Below, one piece after another: positions 50,109 through 54,162 of a stretch of DNA of 54,162 bases. This DNA comes from JBBIND01 sp037444075 (lineage in GTDB: Bacteria > Acidobacteriota > Terriglobia > Bryobacterales > Bryobacteraceae), in NCBI GenBank assembly GCA_037444075.1, contig JBBIND010000020.1, positions 1 to 54,162 on the forward strand, written 5' to 3'. Positions within the stretch are counted from its first letter, which is position 1, and every line of letters starts with the position of its first letter. The position numbers and the translations under genes were made by a program. Under the pieces are notes generated by a model. That model was not told where the DNA came from. It saw nothing but the letters and a program-made list of their open reading frames with translations, and did no database searches.

Positions 50109-51155
50109 TCAATCCTGAACCACGCGCTTGCCGGCCTTGCGGTCGGCGAACTGCTGCTTGATCCAGGCGTAGGTTTTCTCCATGCCTGTGCGCAGAGGGA
50201 TGCGGGGCTCCCAACCGAGCACGCTCTGAATGAAAGTATTGTCGCTGTTGCGGCCGGCCACGCCCTGCGGCGCGTTGAGGTCATAGGTGCGGTTCAGCCG
50301 GACTCCGGCGATTTCCTCCACCATGCTCACCAGGTTGTTGATGGAGATCAACTCGCTCGAGCCGAGGTTGATGGGCGTGGCTATCAACTCGTCGCAGTGC
50401 ATGATACGGTCGATGCCGAACACGCAGTCCTCGATAAAACAAAAGCTGCGGGTTTGTGTGCCGTCGCCCCAAATCTCGATCTCCATGCGGTCCGCATCTA
50501 TGGCCTCGAGCACCTTCCGGCATATGGCTGCCGGCGCCTTCTCCCGCCCGCCGAACCATGTTCCGTTTGGTCCGTAGACGTTGTGCAGACGCGTGATGAA
50601 GGTCTTCAACCCGCGCTCCGCCCAATACTCCTGGCAGAACATCTCCGAGATCAACTTCTCCCAGCCATAACCACGCTCCGCCATCGCCGGGTAGGCATCG
50701 GACTCCTTCAGCGCGCGTACGTTGGGGTCTTTCTGCAAGTCCGTGTTGTAGGCGCAAGCCGAGGAGGTGAAGAAGTAACGCTGCGCTCCGGCTCTCCAGG
50801 CAGCCTCGATCAGGTGGGTGTTCACCAGGATGCTGCGCAGGCATTCCACGCGGAAATGCTCAATGAACCCCATGCCACCCATGTCTGCGGCCAGGTTGTA
50901 AACTTCCACGGCGCCCTCGACGGCGCGGATGGCGTTTTCCTTCTCGCTGAGATCCATCGAAAGGCACTCCACCCCCGGCACCCGTTGGTACCAATCCGGG
51001 AGCGGCTTGCGGTCGATGGCTCGGATGCGGGTGTAACCCAGCTCATGGAAGTAGCGCGTCAAAGAGCCGGCAATGAATCCGCCCGCGCCGGTGATGACGA
51101 TCAGATCATCTTTGTTCAGTTGCCGATCGATGTGAGTTCCTGGCCCACTGTTCAC
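50109..51155 (-). CDS. GDP-mannose 3,5-epimerase-like NAD-dependent epimerase
   Basis: A 348-residue extended short-chain dehydrogenase/reductase. The Rossmann motif is GAGGFIAG (23-30), and the active site has Y163 and K167 (YGWEK) with SSAC at 131-134. YNLAADMGGMGFI, RLHNVYGPNGTWFGGREKAPAAI and WGDGTQTRSFCFIEDCV match GDP-D-mannose 3,5-epimerase, which converts GDP-mannose to GDP-L-galactose, better than GDP-fucose synthase or UDP-glucose epimerase. Its start overlaps the end of the pyrophosphorylase gene by 4 bases, so the two are co-translated. It is cytoplasmic. The substrate specificity is inferred from motif similarity only. Confidence 0.85.
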   Translation of the reverse strand: MNSGPGTHIDRQLNKDDLIVITGAGGFIAGSLTRYFHELGYTRIRAIDRKPLPDWYQRVPGVECLSMDLSEKENAIRAVEGAVEVYNLAADMGGMGFIEHFRVECLRSILVNTHLIEAAWRAGAQRYFFTSSACAYNTDLQKDPNVRALKESDAYPAMAERGYGWEKLISEMFCQEYWAERGLKTFITRLHNVYGPNGTWFGGREKAPAAICRKVLEAIDADRMEIEIWGDGTQTRSFCFIEDCVFGIDRIMHCDELIATPINLGSSELISINNLVSMVEEIAGVRLNRTYDLNAPQGVAGRNSDNTFIQSVLGWEPRIPLRTGMEKTYAWIKQQFADRKAGKRVVQD

Positions 51156-52861
51156 TGCACTTGTCCTCTTTCCGCCAACCCTGGCTGATCTTCACGCGGC
51201 GCCTGAGTCTCGGCCGGCTGCCGGATCTGACGATAATAATCCTGATCCAGGCGCAGCGCGATTTCGGCGGCTGAATAACGGTCCGCCTCCAGAAACGCTT
51301 TCAACTGTTCGGGGGAAGCCGTTCGCGGCTCGTGCATCCAGAGCCAGCGGGTGAACCCGCTTTGCTCCGCTTCCGCAGGAAACACGCGCGCGTTCCACGG
51401 CGTTCGCTCCGCCTCCAGCGTGTCCGCGTCCCAAACAGCCGAAGCGGTGACGCCGGCTGCTTCCAGCCATTCCGCCAGCGGCATCCCGTTGAACGTTCCG
51501 CCGGCGGCGGAGGGATGTTTGAAGCTGTCCTCCACGCCGTAGCAGCGGACGAACCAAACCGGCGCATGCTCGCGATTGAAGCCGCGGGAAACATCCAGGC
51601 AAGCATCCGCCCCGAGCTTGAGCGCTGCCGAAACCTCCACCCCCACGACGACGTTACGCCCTCCCAGCGAGAGAGCCGCGCGCACGCGGCACGCCTCCAC
51701 CCAGCTGTTCCTGCCCGTGATGCTGCCGCCGTTCTCGATGGAACTGTTGATCACCAGCATTCCCTGTTGCGGCGGCGCTCCCGTATCACGCTCCACCAGC
51801 TCCAGGCCGCTCTCGATCAACTGCCGTGTCGAGCCGAAGTGCAGGAAACAGCACTCCCTTAACGGCCGCACATGAAGCGGAATCTGCCTCAGGCTTTGGA
51901 ATAGCCCGGCGAGATCTTCATCCGGCCACGCCGAGCCGCTCCCACGGGCGCTTTCCAGGTAGTGCTCGAAAGTGACCTCGGTTCCCATGGCGCAACAGAC
52001 CTCCCTGTAAAGATCAAGCCCATGGTCGAGGACCAATCTTCCCAGGCGTGGGTCCCAGCCCAGCTCCTCGCCGGCGCCGCCGGGGACGCGGCAGAAGGCG
52101 CCCAGCAAACCGGCGGTCGCGTCAGCCGAGAAACTCATGACACCTACATCCAACAGGGCTTGACCGTCGGCCGCCAAAGCGCCGCTCGAGATCTGTTTCT
52201 TGAGCGGCGGCTTCTGCAGATACAGGCGCACGCTGTCCGACTCGCCGCTACAGAACACTCCGTGGCGCGAGGCTTCCTCGGATGCGGCGCTCGCCGCCAG
52301 CGCCGTCAGCCCCGGTCGCGAAAGATCGACCGTCTCCGGCTCGAAGCAGATCAGCGCGTCCCCTGAGGCGACCACCATTTGCCCCGAGCCCTCCGGCCCC
52401 GGAGGCAAGGCGAGGAACGCCTCGACGAGCCTGTCAAAGAGAGTCGGCGTGACGGCCGCAGCGCTCGCTCCGGGCAGCGGGACAAAGATCTTTCCGCAGG
52501 CCGAATAGGCCGGCAAGCGGCGGGAGTCGCCGCCGGCGTGCAGTATCAGGATGCGCAGCTTCCTCAGGGTGTTCTCCACCTGCTCGAGGCTTTCAGCCGG
52601 GCGATGCACGGCCCCTTCACGGTCCAGAATGTGCAACAGGCAGTTGATCGTGCTGCCCCCGCTGCCGATTCTTCGCCCGTCCGTGTCCGCCAGCACCAGG
52701 ACTTCTCCCACGCGTGCAAGCGGCCCTGTCCCCCTGCGCCGGGCGATTTGGGATTCGTAGGCGGCGGCTTGAGCATCGTTGGCGGCGGTCACCACCAGGT
52801 AGTGCCAGGGGAGCCGAATGCGGGAAGCGGGCATCCTTGCGATACAGTCAACGGGTATCAC
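51152..52861 (-). CDS. L-fucose-1-phosphate guanylyltransferase-like protein (FKP N-terminal half)
   Basis: A 569-residue protein matching the pyrophosphorylase part of the bifunctional FKP fucose-salvage enzyme, which makes GDP-L-fucose from fucose-1-phosphate and GTP. The nucleotidyltransferase loop is HAGGDSRRLPAYSACGKIFVPLP (residues 108-130), preceded by RIGSGGSTINCLLHIL. A C-terminal left-handed-helix-like region follows. Full FKP is about 950 residues and carries a GHMP kinase at its end. Here that kinase is absent and a separate kinase gene lies downstream. Starts GTG 52861 or ATG 52834 are both possible. It leads the three-gene operon. Confidence 0.8.
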   Translation of the reverse strand: MIPVDCIARMPASRIRLPWHYLVVTAANDAQAAAYESQIARRRGTGPLARVGEVLVLADTDGRRIGSGGSTINCLLHILDREGAVHRPAESLEQVENTLRKLRILILHAGGDSRRLPAYSACGKIFVPLPGASAAAVTPTLFDRLVEAFLALPPGPEGSGQMVVASGDALICFEPETVDLSRPGLTALAASAASEEASRHGVFCSGESDSVRLYLQKPPLKKQISSGALAADGQALLDVGVMSFSADATAGLLGAFCRVPGGAGEELGWDPRLGRLVLDHGLDLYREVCCAMGTEVTFEHYLESARGSGSAWPDEDLAGLFQSLRQIPLHVRPLRECCFLHFGSTRQLIESGLELVERDTGAPPQQGMLVINSSIENGGSITGRNSWVEACRVRAALSLGGRNVVVGVEVSAALKLGADACLDVSRGFNREHAPVWFVRCYGVEDSFKHPSAAGGTFNGMPLAEWLEAAGVTASAVWDADTLEAERTPWNARVFPAEAEQSGFTRWLWMHEPRTASPEQLKAFLEADRYSAAEIALRLDQDYYRQIRQPAETQAPREDQPGLAERGQVQ

Positions 52862-53195
52862 ACCCCGGAGATGCCTGTCAAATCAGCGACTTGGGCGTGT
52901 CTCCCGCTGAGGTCTCCCGCAGGTTGGCTGCCCTGAAGAAGCCGTTGGGCACGCCGAAGTTCGCCCCGCGTGGGCACGCAAGCCGTTGGTTTGCCTTGTA
53001 GCATAAGCTTCAGCTTGTGCTGCTGAAGAAGCCGTTGGGCAAGCTGAAGCTCACCCCATGTGGGCACGCAAGTGGTGGGTTTGCCGTGTGGCATAAGCAC
53101 CAGCTTGTTGTGCCCCGGTCCCAGCGGAAGGCTTTTTCAGAAGCCTGCTCAGGAAACTCGGCCAGGTGAAGTCTCTGGCGCCATGCGAGGTACAG
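52862..53195. other. Intergenic region holding tandem repeats and no gene
   Basis: 334 bases upstream of the nucleotide-sugar operon. It holds the 90-bp tandem repeats at 52933-53112. No clear promoter for the operon is visible, and I see no coding segment. Confidence 0.6.
52933..53112 (-). repeat. Two tandem copies of a 90-bp repeat
   Basis: Two units of exactly 90 bases (52933-53022 and 53023-53112) lie head to tail, related to the single copy at 20131-20220. On the minus strand each unit begins near CAGCACAAGCTGAAG and ends GGCTTCTTCAG. The copies differ at scattered positions but share CTTGCGTGCCCAC and TGCCCAACGGCTTCTTCAG. The period is a multiple of three and the minus frame has no stops. 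Confidence 0.85.
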
Positions 53196-53555
53196 CGCGC
53201 CATCCGCCGTGCTCCGGCGGCGAACGGTGTCTGGGCGGTGGAGGTGGCCGCCGCAGGCGCCTACCGCATCGAGCTGCGGCGGTGGCCTAAGGAATTGGAC
53301 CTGCCCGTCAACGCGGCGTATACGGACCCGAAGCCGAACCGCGAGACGGCGCCGGGCCGCGCCATCAGCGCGCATGAGGCCCGGCTGAAGATTGCGGGGG
53401 TGGACCAGCGCGTGCCGGTGGCCGCCGCCGACAAGGGGGCTGTGTTCAACGTAAGGCTGCCGCGGGGTCCGGCCGAGCTACAGACGTGGTTCTACGATAA
53501 GGACGGTTCCTAGCGCGGAGCCTACTACGTCTACGTGGAGCAGCTGAAAGCCTGA
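53196..53555 (+). pseudogene. C-terminal remnant of a sulfatase gene
   Basis: The frame reads GVWAVEVAAAGAYRIELRRWPKE, then a middle stretch, then ELQTWFYDKDGS, TAG (53511-53513), and RGAYYVYVEQLKA to a stop at 53553-53555. This is the C-terminal cap seen in many exported arylsulfatases of Acidobacteria and Planctomycetes, whose typical ending is TWF.D..G...GAYYVYV. The catalytic N-terminal domain is absent and an in-frame stop interrupts the end. It is a gene relic, not a working sulfatase. Confidence 0.65.
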
Positions 53556-53771
53556 CGCCCGCCGCGTGCGCGTCGCGATTGCAGTCCGCCGCCCTTGGGT
53601 GCTGCCCGGCGCGTTACGAGTGCGAACCGTCCGGCCGCAGTGTGGACTGCCGGCGCCGGCTGCCTCGACGCACCCCGTTCAGCGGCGGTCTTCGAGGGAG
53701 GCGGTCTGCGAGCAAAATTGCGAGGCCGAAATCGTGTGCGGAATTGCGTCTCGGGAGGCAACAAGATCTGC

Positions 53772-53777
53772 TAGAAT
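53772..53777 (+). promoter_or_regulatory. Candidate extended -10 for tRNA-Gly
   Basis: TAGAAT at 53772-53777 with TG two bases upstream (TGCTAGAAT) lies 24 bases before the mature tRNA 5' end. A -35 at normal spacing is not evident. The rest of 53556-53801 shows no gene. Confidence 0.38.
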
Positions 53778-53801
53778 CGGGGTGATCGAACCTACCGCTG
53801 G

Positions 53802-53876
<75 letters not shown>

Positions 53877-53929
53877 TGTTTAAACAACTTAGGCGCACCC
53901 ACCGATTCCTCGTTACTCCGTTTACTCCA

Positions 53930-54162
53930 TTAAGCCGACTTCGCCAACTCTGACGGCTCGGGTTGCGGTTTGGGCTTTCGAAGCACGGCGGCTTCGAGAG
54001 CCTTGAGTGCGGCTCGCTTCTGCTGCAGGTCGGAGCTGGTGTAAACCTCCAGGCTGACGCCGAGTCCGTGGCCCCTCTGGTCGGAGGCGACCTTCGGATC
54101 GACACCGGCCTTCTTCGACAGGCTGGCGTTGGTCTTGCGCAGCACCTGAAAGGTGGCCCACT
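53930..54162 (-). CDS. Tyrosine integrase, C-terminal part (partial at the window edge)
   Basis: The 76 or so C-terminal residues of a phage-type tyrosine recombinase, cut by the window end. The sequence LRKTNASLSKKAGVDPKVASDQRGHGLGVSLEVYTSSD contains the final box, with the nucleophile Tyr in EVYTSSD and a QRGHG motif replacing the usual GH. The tail is Pro/Gln-rich. It reads toward the tRNA-Gly gene, 54 bases from its 3' end. That orientation fits an integrated element whose attachment site is the tRNA 3' end. The N-terminus and the element itself lie outside the window. Confidence 0.9.
   Translation of the reverse strand, partial: WATFQVLRKTNASLSKKAGVDPKVASDQRGHGLGVSLEVYTSSDLQQKRAALKALEAAVLRKPKPQPEPSELAKSA

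Overview
The window is GC-rich, densely coded bacterial DNA with two 10-base runs of N at 40001-40010 and 49206-49215, so it is a scaffold from a draft or metagenome assembly. The gene content suggests an Acidobacteriota lineage close to Solibacter/Bryobacterales. It has three very large Oar-like TonB-dependent receptors (1145-1223 aa) with N-terminal carboxypeptidase-regulatory domains. It also has many Tat- or Sec-exported sugar-type enzymes (Gfo/Idh/MocA, xylose-isomerase-like TIM barrels, PIG-L, ThuA, DUF362, FG-GAP). This assignment is inferred from gene families, since no rRNA or phylogenetic marker was compared.

Layout. 1-8 kb: a possible GroEL tail, an FmdB zinc ribbon, an oxidoreductase/isomerase pair, a glycerophosphodiesterase, a POTRA-HEAT protein, a zinc-ribbon DUF4870 protein, an OPT transporter with a frame-disrupted 30-base stretch, and an UlaG-like hydrolase. 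8-21 kb: the first Oar-like receptor divergent from a LysR regulator, a DUF885 lipoprotein peptidase, YtxH, delta-1-pyrroline-5-carboxylate dehydrogenase, a tandem pair of unknown membrane paralogues, a candidate structured RNA, a PpiD-like chaperone, and a hydroxypyruvate-isomerase-like protein. 22-26 kb: a complete glycine-cleavage operon gcvT-gcvH-gcvPA-gcvPB. 26-36 kb: a CCA-adding-type enzyme, a XerC/D-type recombinase, a 2H phosphoesterase, a run of exported or sugar-related enzymes, and threonine dehydrogenase (tdh). Tdh, with the glycine system, points to threonine and glycine catabolism, although no kbl is present here.

36-49 kb is the most rearranged part. It holds the second receptor with a duplicated promoter region around an assembly gap, and a decayed copy of the C-terminus of the neighbouring metallophosphoesterase. 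It also holds a truncated RCK potassium-channel gene abutting an IS1634-type transposase fragment, and a radical SAM gene next to a deleted IS66 element whose 16-bp terminal inverted repeats are perfect. The third receptor follows, under a promoter that carries a palindromic operator-like site.

49-53 kb carries a compact nucleotide-sugar cluster: a fucose-1-phosphate guanylyltransferase-like enzyme, a GDP-mannose-3,5-epimerase-like enzyme, a divergent GHMP kinase, and, converging across a gap, an RbsD/FucU mutarotase. It looks like a split form of the bifunctional FKP fucose-salvage enzyme with an epimerase inserted, and it is the best candidate here for an undescribed pathway. The right edge has a 90-bp repeat (two tandem copies plus one 33 kb away), a sulfatase remnant, and tRNA-Gly(CCC) with a tyrosine-integrase C-terminus just downstream, which looks like the border of an integrated element. 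I saw no CRISPR array, rRNA or recognised riboswitch.
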